Program-made: the position numbers and the translations under genes
Assembly: GCA_902764825.1 (NCBI GenBank)
Contig: CACWXL010000004.1
Location: 1-64,000, forward strand
Direction: 5' to 3'
Source: Oscillospiraceae bacterium
GTDB taxonomy: Bacteria > Bacillota > Clostridia > Saccharofermentanales > Saccharofermentanaceae
DNA: 64,000 bases
Shown: piece by piece, positions 1-7,143 of the stretch
Numbering within the stretch: position 1 is the stretch's first letter
Layout of the letters: every line of letters starts with the position of its first letter
The notes under the pieces: generated by a model
Seen by the model: the letters and a program-made list of their open reading frames with translations, nothing else
Databases searched by the model: none
What the model was told of the DNA's origin: nothing

Positions 1-17
1 ACCGCATCGTTTTTCAA
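1..17 (-). CDS. possible 5' end of a minus-strand gene running off the left edge
   Basis: On the minus strand a GAGGAGG Shine-Dalgarno sequence (plus 25-31) lies seven bases before a TTG codon at 17-15, followed by an open frame (M-K-N-D-A) to the edge. Only five codons are visible, so no product can be named. The alternative is the last codons of a plus-strand gene ending at TAA 22-24. The call rests on the ribosome binding site alone. Confidence 0.25.
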
Positions 18-92
18 TGAATAACCTCCTCTTGCTGTATTGAGATCTCACTAATAATACGATTCTAATGCTCAGAACCTGACATTCACATA

Positions 93-117
93 AAAAAACG
101 AGATTTCTCTTCTCGCC
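93..117 (-). terminator. probable intrinsic terminator, minus strand
   Basis: Minus-strand GCGAGA and TCTCG arms are followed by seven T residues. It would stop transcripts coming leftward from the xis regulatory region, for instance a transcript through the hairpin element at 361-442. Confidence 0.4.
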
Positions 118-148
118 TTAAACGGAGCCCTTTTTGTGTGCTCATAGA

Positions 149-168
149 AAAATGTAATATTACATTTT
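149..168. promoter_or_regulatory. perfect 20-base palindrome, probable operator
   Basis: AAAATGTAATATTACATTTT is a perfect dyad and is unchanged in the second copy at 35772-35791, although bases around it differ. Conservation inside diverging flanks suggests a binding site for an element-encoded or host DNA-binding protein. Confidence 0.5.
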
Positions 169-360
169 CATAATTATCGCTAAAAGCGGGGGGGCAAAAC
201 GGGGGTCAATGTCCAGTAATAGTGAAGGAAACATTAAATCATCTTGTTATTTACTCAAGACCACATAATTTTGACCTCTCCCATTTCTAGTTAGTAAAGG
301 GGTATGTAACCTTCATCGAACTTTGACAACTGAATAAACTCCCGCAAAAGCCGAAGGCAT

Positions 361-442
361 CCACAGGGTTTCAGGGGCTCCCCTGACAAGCATTTTCTGT
401 GTTTGTGCGTACAAACACGTTGCTTGCTGCTCCGTTATCCAT
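361..442 (-). other. conserved double-hairpin element (copy 1)
   Basis: It contains palindrome CAGGGGCTCCCCTG (372-385) and inverted repeat 399-418 (one mismatch), followed by a conserved GTTGCTTGCTGCTCCGTTAT block. Related copies are at 34133-34204 (opposite orientation) and 35983-36064. Stem bases change in pairs between copies, which suggests the fold is what is kept. It may be a small RNA, an oriT-like site or a recombination site. Confidence 0.5.
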
Positions 443-539
443 TTTGCAGGCACCACCCGACCTGAACCTCAAGCGTCGCATGAACCCGACGCTTTACATT
501 CCCGATAACAGGGAAAATTTGATTTAAGGAGGTCATCTT

Positions 540-806
540 ATGACTGACACAGATAATTTTATGGCTCCCCCAAAAGGAGAACAGGTCAAAGCGGTTTCGG
601 GTTCAACCAACAGGAAGGAAGTGCCCATCTCCGATAAGGCTCTCCTTACTCTAGAAGAGGCGGCGGTGTACTTCAACATCGGAATGCAGAAACTCCGTGA
701 GCTTACGGGTGATGATCACTGTCCCTATGTCTTATGGAACGGCAGTAAGAGACTCATCAAGAGGAAGCCGTTTGAAGAGTATCTGTTCAGACAGTTTTCG
801 GTCTGA
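540..806 (+). CDS. xis: excisionase-like helix-turn-helix protein (Tn916 Xis type)
   Basis: This 88-aa protein has a MerR/Xis-like winged-helix core near residues 34-80 (LTLEEAAVYFNIGMQKLRELT, then a basic IKRKPFEEYL end). Xis proteins of this type bind element ends and direct the integrase toward excision. An AGGAGG sequence precedes the ATG by six bases. It lies 86 bases before the integrase gene on the same strand. The homologue at 36131 shares the fold, position and closing IKRK-FE-Y pattern, but the N-terminal 35 residues are unrelated. Confidence 0.85.
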   Translation: MTDTDNFMAPPKGEQVKAVSGSTNRKEVPISDKALLTLEEAAVYFNIGMQKLRELTGDDHCPYVLWNGSKRLIKRKPFEEYLFRQFSV

Positions 807-892
807 CACTGGTTTTTCCTTCAAGAAAGGTGTTCCCGGGTTTATAATGAACCCGGGACATCTTCTGGGAAACTAACGGAGGTTCATAGAAG

Positions 893-2107
893 ATGAAGAA
901 TAAAAGATATACCCAAAACAAAACTAAACTAAGAAACGGAGAGTATCAAAGAAGCAACAAGACTTTTCAGTACAGTTGGTACGACAAAAGCGGCAAACGG
1001 CATTATCTATATGCCAAGACCCTTCCCGAGCTGAGGAAGAAAGAGGAAGAACTCTTAAGAGACACCTTAGACGGTATCGACTATACAAAGCTCAATGCCA
1101 CCATAAACTCGTATTTCGAGCTGTGGAAGAAGGTTAAGACCGGTATAAGGGAAACAACCTTTGCCTCTTACGTCAGGTATTACAAGCGATATGTAGAGCC
1201 TGAATTCGGCAGGATGAAGCTGAGGGATGTAACCTACAGCAGCATCGTAATGTTCCTCAAGGACACGGCAACCAAGCGCAACCTGAGCTTTGGCAGCATA
1301 AGAAACATCAAGGTAGTTCTCTCAATGGTCATTGATGTAGCCGTCAAAGATGATGTTCTAAAGGGCAATCCCTGCAGAGGAGTCCTAAGAGAGTTTCAGA
1401 GAGAGTATGAGAAAGACACCAAAGAGGTTCGGGCTCTTACCCTCAAAGAACAGAAGACCTTTGAGTCCTTCTTAGCCAAGCCAGGCAAATACCACAGATA
1501 CTATCCTGTATTTACAGTGATGTTATGGACCGGTATGAGAGTCGGCGAAGTACTGGGATTAAGGTGGGAAGATATCGATTTCGAGAATAACGAGATCAAT
1601 ATCAACCATACACTCCTGTACTACGATAAGGGAAAGGGCGACGGAAGTGATTACAAAATCAATCCGCCTAAGACCAAGAACAGCAAGCGTACCGTACCAA
1701 TGCTACCGGTAGTCAGAGAAGCTCTGCTAAAGGAAAAAGAGTTTCAGGACCTTTTCGGGATCAAGTGCGAATCAGTTATAGACGGTTATACAGACTTTGT
1801 ATTCCTCAACAGCAAGGGACATGTCTGGCACCACAAGAAACTGAACTACAAGCTCACAAAGATCTGCGAAGCAATAAATTCGGAGATGCAAGGCATAGGG
1901 GATGAGTTCCCCCACGTACACAATCATATGCTCAGGCACACATTCGCTACAAGAATGAGGGAAGCCGGAGCAGATATGAAAGCAGTATCCGACATGATGG
2001 GCCACGAAGGTATCCTGATAACGCTAAAAACCTATACAGACGCTTCGCGTGAGTTCAAGAACAGAGAGATTGCAGTCCTCAAGGATTATTACGAGAACGC
2101 AATCTAA
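893..2107 (+). CDS. int: tyrosine recombinase / integrase (Tn916 Int family)
   Basis: This 404-aa site-specific recombinase has an N-terminal arm-binding domain (about 1-60), a SAM-like core-binding domain (about 65-170) and a catalytic domain. The catalytic residues are visible as R216 (TGMRVGE), H345 and R348 (HMLRH), H371 (MGHEG) and nucleophile Y381 (KTYTD). Length matches the Tn916 family. It is the last gene before the element end, as usual for integrases next to their attachment site, and is paired with the upstream xis. It looks intact and should drive integration and excision of the element that extends left of the window. Confidence 0.93.
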   Translation: MKNKRYTQNKTKLRNGEYQRSNKTFQYSWYDKSGKRHYLYAKTLPELRKKEEELLRDTLDGIDYTKLNATINSYFELWKKVKTGIRETTFASYVRYYKRYVEPEFGRMKLRDVTYSSIVMFLKDTATKRNLSFGSIRNIKVVLSMVIDVAVKDDVLKGNPCRGVLREFQREYEKDTKEVRALTLKEQKTFESFLAKPGKYHRYYPVFTVMLWTGMRVGEVLGLRWEDIDFENNEININHTLLYYDKGKGDGSDYKINPPKTKNSKRTVPMLPVVREALLKEKEFQDLFGIKCESVIDGYTDFVFLNSKGHVWHHKKLNYKLTKICEAINSEMQGIGDEFPHVHNHMLRHTFATRMREAGADMKAVSDMMGHEGILITLKTYTDASREFKNREIAVLKDYYENAI

Positions 2108-2118
2108 GGAAAACCGAG

Positions 2119-2141
2119 CTTACCACTAAACTTACCACTAA
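2119..2141 (+). repeat. tandem 11-base repeats after int, candidate integrase arm sites
   Basis: CTTACCACTAA occurs at 2119-2129 and 2131-2141, just after the int stop codon. The other integrase gene is followed at the same place by tandem TTTGACCCTSA repeats. The pattern fits arm-type Int binding sites specific to each integrase. Confidence 0.4.
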
Positions 2142-2229
2142 TTACGGCAGATTCAGGCAGGTTTTTAACATATCGCAAAAACGTCATAATCGCCTGAAAG
2201 CCCTATAACAAAGGCACTTTTAGAGAGTT

Positions 2230-2276
2230 GGGCAGTATTACAAAGCATAAAAGATTACTGCCCCCCTTCTCCGCCA
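2230..2276 (+). other. probable attachment site with tRNA-Ser-like 3' end
   Basis: An inverted repeat GGGCAGTA (2230-2237) / TACTGCCC (2256-2263) runs into CCCTTCTCCGCCA (2264-2276), which has the form of a tRNA-Ser acceptor 3' end with encoded CCA. The T-arm sequence expected upstream is absent, so this is not a full tRNA. It fits an att site left by integration into a tRNA gene, with the intact tRNA beyond the left edge. Confidence 0.4.
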
Positions 2277-2278
2277 AA

Positions 2279-2313
2279 AACCTCTCAGACATATTGTTTG
2301 AGAGGTTTTTTAT
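2279..2313 (+). terminator. intrinsic terminator
   Basis: The CCTCTCA (2281-2287) and TGAGAGG (2299-2305) arms are flanked by A and T runs, so it can act in both directions. It closes the element side and the convergent gene at 2354-2884. Confidence 0.75.
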
Positions 2314-2353
2314 TTGCTGACTGCTTTATTTATTGTCTTTTACAAAGGGATTC

Positions 2354-2884
2354 CTACCTTTTTCTGACCACGAGTCCTCCGATACATGAGCTTTCCCAGA
2401 ATCCGGGGATATACAGGAAATACACCTCTGTTCCTGTTCTGTATCTCGGATTAAGAGCGACTCTGCTGCAGTATTCATCGTCTACCAGATAATAATGGTC
2501 CATTCTGAGATACTTTACAGTCCACAACCCCTTTTTGCGTGTGATACGGCCTTCACGCCAGTAGAAATCCTTCTTATTGATCCTGATATAAATAAACAAC
2601 GACATTATGCATAGAGCGGTCAGATAGGCACTCATAGCTATGCAAAACGCCACCAGAAACATCAGCGCTGTAGTAATGACCTCAGAGATCACATACAGTT
2701 TCTGAATGACACCGGTAAACCAAAGTGAAGCAACCGCAGCCGCAATAATAATTCCAATGAGAGGATGAACGACCGTCTTCTTAAAAAACTCATTACGGAT
2801 ATTCTCGAATTCGCTGCTGTCCAATGCGGACGCTTTTTCGAATTCCGATTCACGTAATTCCATTTCATCAAAACTTCTGATCAT
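2354..2884 (-). CDS. hypothetical two-helix membrane protein
   Basis: This 176-aa protein has two hydrophobic segments, about residues 40-60 and 68-98, an acidic N-terminal region of about 35 residues and a C-terminal soluble part with YLRMDHYYLVDDEYC. It resembles small bPH-like or sensor membrane proteins only in layout, and I do not recognise the family. It is a single gene between a terminator and the TIGR00266 gene on the same strand. No function is assigned. Confidence 0.6.
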   Translation of the reverse strand: MIRSFDEMELRESEFEKASALDSSEFENIRNEFFKKTVVHPLIGIIIAAAVASLWFTGVIQKLYVISEVITTALMFLVAFCIAMSAYLTALCIMSLFIYIRINKKDFYWREGRITRKKGLWTVKYLRMDHYYLVDDEYCSRVALNPRYRTGTEVYFLYIPGFWESSCIGGLVVRKR

Positions 2885-2962
2885 CTTCTATTTAACAACC
2901 GTATCCCGTTACATGTTCCATCCTCTGTACAAGTGAATTATAACATGCCTGTATATTGAAGC

Positions 2963-3634
2963 TTAATCCTTGTGCGGCATCTGCGAATAAAGGATCATCG
3001 CAGTCTTGGAGATCGGCATTGTCTGTATGGTAATATGGCCGGGACCTGTGAGTGTCGTATTGAAAAGACCTTCGCCACCAAAGAATACGTTTGCAACACC
3101 CTTAACCATCTGAACGTCCAATGTAACCGAGGAATCCATCATTACAACGTAACCGGTATCAACGATCTTGGTCTCTCCGGGAGCAAGATCATACTCAACA
3201 GCTGAACCGTCAACTTCGAGAAATACTGTGCCGTTACCGGAGAACTTCTGCATGATGAAGCCTTCGCCGCCAAAAAATCCGCCGCCGATCTTTTTCTGGA
3301 AGCCTATAGACATCTCAACGTCACCAAACATAGCCAGGAAAGAACCCTTCTGGCACATAATGGAGTTACCTTTAAGATTAATGGCTATGATCGATCCCGG
3401 GAAGGAAGAAGCGAAAGCAATCTCACCTCCCTGAGTTGCTGTATAGTGATTGAGTGCAAGAGACTCACCGGAGATCATACGGCCGAACATCTTGCCAAGA
3501 CCGCCTGTCTTTGTCTCCATCTTGATTCCTGAATCCATCCAGCTCATAGAACCGGATTCGCATTGGATCGTTTCACCCGGTGCAAGTTTAATAATGACTG
3601 CGGGAAGAGTGTCTCCGATAATTTTATACTCCAT
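2963..3634 (-). CDS. TIGR00266 / AIM24 family protein
   Basis: This 223-aa protein has the Gly-rich beta-repeat layout of the AIM24/TIGR00266 family: MEYKIIGDTLPAVIIKLAPGE at the start, SGSMSWM near residue 30, and two FFGGEG repeats near 120 and 190. The family folds as a trimeric beta structure of unclear bacterial function. The ATG at 3634 is chosen because GGAGGT precedes it; a longer frame to 3673 lacks a site. Length is typical. Confidence 0.85.
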   Translation of the reverse strand: MEYKIIGDTLPAVIIKLAPGETIQCESGSMSWMDSGIKMETKTGGLGKMFGRMISGESLALNHYTATQGGEIAFASSFPGSIIAINLKGNSIMCQKGSFLAMFGDVEMSIGFQKKIGGGFFGGEGFIMQKFSGNGTVFLEVDGSAVEYDLAPGETKIVDTGYVVMMDSSVTLDVQMVKGVANVFFGGEGLFNTTLTGPGHITIQTMPISKTAMILYSQMPHKD

Positions 3635-3697
3635 AAAAGCACCTCCAAATAGATAATATAGTCTACTGTTCAATGCATTTAATTATATCGCTATGAT

Positions 3698-4141
3698 TTA
3701 TTGTGTCTGATAATATATTTGGAGCATATCGGAAGTCGGTGCCGTAGAATTCGTTGAATTAATGCTGCAATACACGTATATATAAGAGCATTTGGAAGCA
3801 TTGAACTCGCCGCTGTTGATAATATCCGGCTCCCGTTCTTTCAGTTTTTCGATCTCATCTTCTGCTAATTTACCTTCAGTGAAATATACGTTCCAGGTAG
3901 CGCCCTTAGTGGGCTCATAGTTTCTGACTTTAACTATATTGTGATATTCCAAGTCTTCGAAATACCATCCATTATCATAAACATCACTTCCGGTGATGTT
4001 TTTCTCGTATGTAGCCGGAATAAAGGCAGGTGCTGAACGGTTGCTCTTGGTTGTTATGGTGCTGTCAGAATTTGAGCATGAACAAAGCACAATAAGCGTA
4101 AATGTAATAAAAACTATCGCTGATTTCTTAAATGTATTCAT
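3698..4141 (-). CDS. small secreted lipoprotein
   Basis: This 147-aa protein has a signal peptide with lipobox VLCSC near residues 18-22, so it should be anchored on the outer face of the membrane. The rest is soluble and ends YVYCSINSTNSTAPTSDMLQ. The next gene has the same layout (IYVLCSINKDTASAPVDATF), so the two are diverged tandem paralogues. Family function is unknown. The start at 4141 puts the signal peptide directly after the ATG; an in-frame ATG at 4156 is less likely. Confidence 0.75.
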   Translation of the reverse strand: MNTFKKSAIVFITFTLIVLCSCSNSDSTITTKSNRSAPAFIPATYEKNITGSDVYDNGWYFEDLEYHNIVKVRNYEPTKGATWNVYFTEGKLAEDEIEKLKEREPDIINSGEFNASKCSYIYVYCSINSTNSTAPTSDMLQIYYQTQ

Positions 4142-4167
4142 CTTATTAACCCCCATTGCTTGACCCG

Positions 4168-4680
4168 TCAGGCGTAATCCCTGAAACTGGAGAGATGGAA
4201 TGTCGCGTCGACCGGTGCGGATGCAGTATCTTTATTGATGCTGCAAAGGACGTATATCCACTGGCCCTCGCTTATTGCATCCGAGCCTTCGTTGACTCCC
4301 AGCGATTTTGTTTTGGAAAGCTCTTTGATCTCGTCTTCCGAAAGTTCCTTATCGGAAAGATATACGCTCCACTCGATGTCTGAGCCGGAGTTGTTTTTCG
4401 AGGACCAGTATAAAAATGCGCCCGGGAATGAATCGTATTGCACGGCGTAATATCCCTTCTCGAAAACATCCTCATTTGAAATATCGAATCCCATCCCCTG
4501 AGGCGGTTCGTGATCCATACCTTCCGGAAAATCAGGAGCCTTATAGTTCGAAGATCTTGTCGAAGCTGCAGACGTGGAACCCTGAGTTTCAGTCGTCTCA
4601 GACACGTTCGAGCATGCAGGCAGCGTGAGGATAAAGCCTGCGACAAGAATAGAAATCAAGATATGTTTTTTGCTGATCAC
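4168..4680 (-). CDS. small secreted lipoprotein, paralogue of the 3698-4141 product
   Basis: This 170-aa product starts at GTG 4680, because AGGAGG lies eight bases upstream; an in-frame ATG at 4719 has no such site. The signal peptide ends in LTLPAC near residue 22. The mature part has an N-terminal Ser/Thr linker and then EDVFEKGYYAV, IEWSVYLSDKELSEDEIKEL and IYVLCSIN, matching the downstream gene. The pair are tandem duplicates with unknown extracellular role. Confidence 0.75.
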   Translation of the reverse strand: MISKKHILISILVAGFILTLPACSNVSETTETQGSTSAASTRSSNYKAPDFPEGMDHEPPQGMGFDISNEDVFEKGYYAVQYDSFPGAFLYWSSKNNSGSDIEWSVYLSDKELSEDEIKELSKTKSLGVNEGSDAISEGQWIYVLCSINKDTASAPVDATFHLSSFRDYA

Positions 4681-4718
4681 CTTTAAGACCTCCTGTACTC
4701 CGGATGCAATAATACTCA

Positions 4719-5831
4719 TCAGTATACTCTGTTTGACCTTTCATCGAGCTTCCGCTTTTTGTCCCTGAAATCGAATTGGGACTTGCTTCCGCTCCTCACC
4801 TTCACAGATTCATAAAAATACTCGGTATATGAACTGAGTTCTCCTCCGACAAAGTATTCCGATCCCGTCTTTTCCCCGTCGGCGTTGTAATGGTTGACCG
4901 TAATGACTTCCTTAAGCTCGGCATCTTATCCGTCACTGTAGACCGCACTCGAGATACGTTTCTCGGTAATGATGCTCTCCTTGCTAAGATAACCTTCATC
5001 CGAATATTCGTATTTGGTTTCGGTTCTGTCACCAAGCACGTAGACGAAGTCAATGACGCGGCTTTCTTTGTCATAGGTATATTCTGAAGATGACAGGAAC
5101 TCTCTGTCGCCGTTTTTGATACTGTAAGATATTTTCTTGAGGAGATTTCCCTTAGCATCATATTCCTTCTCGGTAACATAACGGAGCTCATCATTACTGT
5201 CATATTGGTTTACCGTCTTCTTATTACCGTCTTCGACCGTCTCGCATCTCTCGGCCAGAACGGTGCTTCCGTCAGGCGAAATGATGGTTCTCTGAATTCT
5301 TTCTCCCTCGGAATCATAAATATCCTCGTAGATATTTCCCACCACGTTGTTATCGTCGTAATCGGTTTCGATCTCTTTTTGAAGTTTCCCTTTGTCATCA
5401 TATTCATATTCAACGGTATATGTCCACGAAAAAGACTCTTTACGGACAGGCAGTCCCGCTTCGTTATATTCTGTAACTTCTTCGACCTCGCCGTCATAGT
5501 CATAGGTGGTTTCTTTTCTAATGACACCGTTCTTGTCGTACTCTCTCAGATACTCGACATTATTCCTTCTGTCGGTCTTCTTCTCGGTGAAACTTCCTGA
5601 CGGATCATATTCGCGCTCTGTCGTTGTTTTCAGGCTGCCGTTATAGTATGCGCACTCTTTCACCTGATTGCCGTTCTTGTCAAATTTATATACATACTCG
5701 CTGAAGCTCATCAGGCCGCCGTCAGCATAATAAGTGCATGCACCGGCATAAAGCCTCGTCTTATCATCGGAGCACGCAGAAAGACTCAGCATAAGAACAA
5801 TTGATAACAACACGCAAGACAGTTTCTTCAT
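4719..5831 (-). pseudogene. YD-repeat-like lipoprotein interrupted by an in-frame TAA
   Basis: The intact frame runs 5831-4926 (301 aa) and stops at TAA (4928-4926). The same frame stays open for another 68 codons to TGA at 4721-4719, and these continue the repeat style of the protein (VNHYNADGEKTGSEYF, ELSSYTEYFYES). The N-terminus is a lipoprotein signal (LSLSACSDD). The body is built of Y-x-Y-D-x-x-G-x-x repeats like RHS/YD or MORN-type wall proteins. One substitution creating the TAA would explain this. A short secreted form may still be made. Confidence 0.65.
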
Positions 5832-5957
5832 ACATCCTCCGCTTAGACGAATCGCCGGATCATTTATCATTTCGACGGCATGATATCTTATATACAATTA
5901 GGAGGGGCTTTTTGTTGCAGGCGCAGATTGTTTGGTTCAGATTCTTCAGCAGCATCT

Positions 5958-6710
5958 TCAGCCGGCCCACACAGCATTCATGTTGCTTAAAGAATACTTA
6001 TCATCAACACACGTCATGTCATACTCCAGGCATCTGGCCCACCTTGTCGCAAAGTAATACGTGATGAGCGCCTTTCCTTCCTTAAGGTCAATATTAAAGT
6101 GTATTTCCGGTCTAAAGAAAAAATCGCTCTTATCCTTCAGCGAAATATCTCTGCCCCGGTAAGTCACACCGGCCATCAGTTCATCCTTTTCGAACAGCCA
6201 GGCCATCTCTATTTCCGATTCTCTGCTAAAGTGAGAAAGCTTCTTGTCGTACAAGATCCAATAACGGTCGGAAATATCAGGACAATTGCTTTTGTTCTCC
6301 TTATATAAGCGTTTGCACTCTTCTACCATGACCGGCAAAATTCTCTCGATCCTATGGTAATTAACCGTATATTCAACCTGTGGAAGTATCTCTTCATCCA
6401 CATGCTCAAGGTTTGCTTCGAGCACAGGGAACGGACCCTGGCAATAAGAATCCAGCAGTTCAAGAGCATCTTCCTTAACGTGAATTGACTTATCGGAAAC
6501 CACGATTTCCTGCAGCAGGGTTATCAGTTCATCTTTGATGTCAGAAATATCCTGTCCGTAATAAGGATCCATAAACCAGTCAAGGCAAAACAGCAGCCTG
6601 AGTTTGGCATCTTCATCATTTCCGGTCAGCACGCTGCGGACCGCACCAATACCCTGTCTGACGATCTCTTTTTCGCTTTCAGAATAAGAAACAAATCTGC
6701 TGTCCCCCAC
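5958..6710 (-). CDS. hypothetical protein, possibly helical-repeat N-terminus
   Basis: This 250-aa soluble protein has no signal peptide. Residues 1-95 look like HEAT-type helices (DIKDELITLLQEIVVSDKSIHVKEDALELLDSY), and the C-terminal half is richer in beta strands and aromatic residues (FFFRPEIHFNIDLKEGKALITYYF). I do not recognise the family. It is divergent from nothing and separated from the SBP gene by a 430-base gap, so there is no operon clue. Confidence 0.6.
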   Translation of the reverse strand: MGDSRFVSYSESEKEIVRQGIGAVRSVLTGNDEDAKLRLLFCLDWFMDPYYGQDISDIKDELITLLQEIVVSDKSIHVKEDALELLDSYCQGPFPVLEANLEHVDEEILPQVEYTVNYHRIERILPVMVEECKRLYKENKSNCPDISDRYWILYDKKLSHFSRESEIEMAWLFEKDELMAGVTYRGRDISLKDKSDFFFRPEIHFNIDLKEGKALITYYFATRWARCLEYDMTCVDDKYSLSNMNAVWAG

Positions 6711-7084
6711 TATTGCTGCTCCTTTATCTCTTAATCATAATTATCAATGCATGCGCATAATGACGGCCTTTAGAGCCTTCTCGCCATCACGCCTATCATG
6801 AAGGACTTCCATTTCGCGTCCTTATATTCTTTAACGTAGATATCAAAACTGTCCATTGCAATCTAGCCCGTTAGTTCTGCTAAAGGTTCACTTTTGTAAT
6901 TATATCATTCCTGTGTAGACAGAAATGTCGACAGTCTGGGGCTTCTTTTGTCTACATATTCGTCGAAAAGCTCGTTTTAGACGTTTTTGTAGACATTCTG
7001 AGGTGTTTTACGTCTACATTTTTGTCGACAAGTAAGATTTGCGCGAAAAACGATGACCTCAGCGAGAAAAGGGGGCACCGCGGA
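6711..7084. repeat. intergenic region with alternating TGTAGACA and TGTCGACA motifs
   Basis: TGTAGACA occurs at 6914-6921 and 6988-6995, its reverse complement TGTCTACA at 6949-6956 (with a CGTCTACA at 7011-7018), and the palindrome TGTCGACA at 6926-6933 and 7023-7030. The rest of the gap holds only a 28-codon minus frame (6770-6856, MDSFDIYVKEY...) with no ribosome site, probably a gene remnant. The motif cluster could be a multi-site operator or a degenerate intergenic repeat. Confidence 0.45.
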
Positions 7085-7126
7085 CAAAAAAGGCGGCGCC
7101 TCATAACGAAGACACCGCCCCTTAAC
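7085..7126 (-). terminator. intrinsic terminator of the 7144-9549 gene
   Basis: Minus-strand GGGGCGGTG and CGCCGCC arms, pairing partly through G-U, are followed by TTTTTT. It lies 18 bases after the SBP stop codon. Confidence 0.6.
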
Positions 7127-7143
7127 AATCATCTTATCAGCTC

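Larger units (their letters stand above)
123..442. repeat. 320-base duplicated control region upstream of xis (copy 1)
   Basis: This stretch aligns without net length change to 35745-36064, which also precedes a xis-int pair. The most constant parts are a 20-base palindrome, a TTTCTAGTTAGTAAAGGGG block and a double hairpin, while the middle (about 225-265) diverges. No convincing open frame fills it. It accounts for the non-coding space left of xis and is probably the regulatory or recombination module of this element family. Confidence 0.8.

Noticed and set aside
2298..2492. 64-aa plus-strand frame
   Set aside because: It starts inside the terminator and lies antisense to the 2354-2884 membrane protein, without a ribosome site.
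3168..3656. Plus-strand frames opposite the TIGR00266 gene
   Set aside because: Shadow frames: no start signals and the minus-strand protein has a clear family match.
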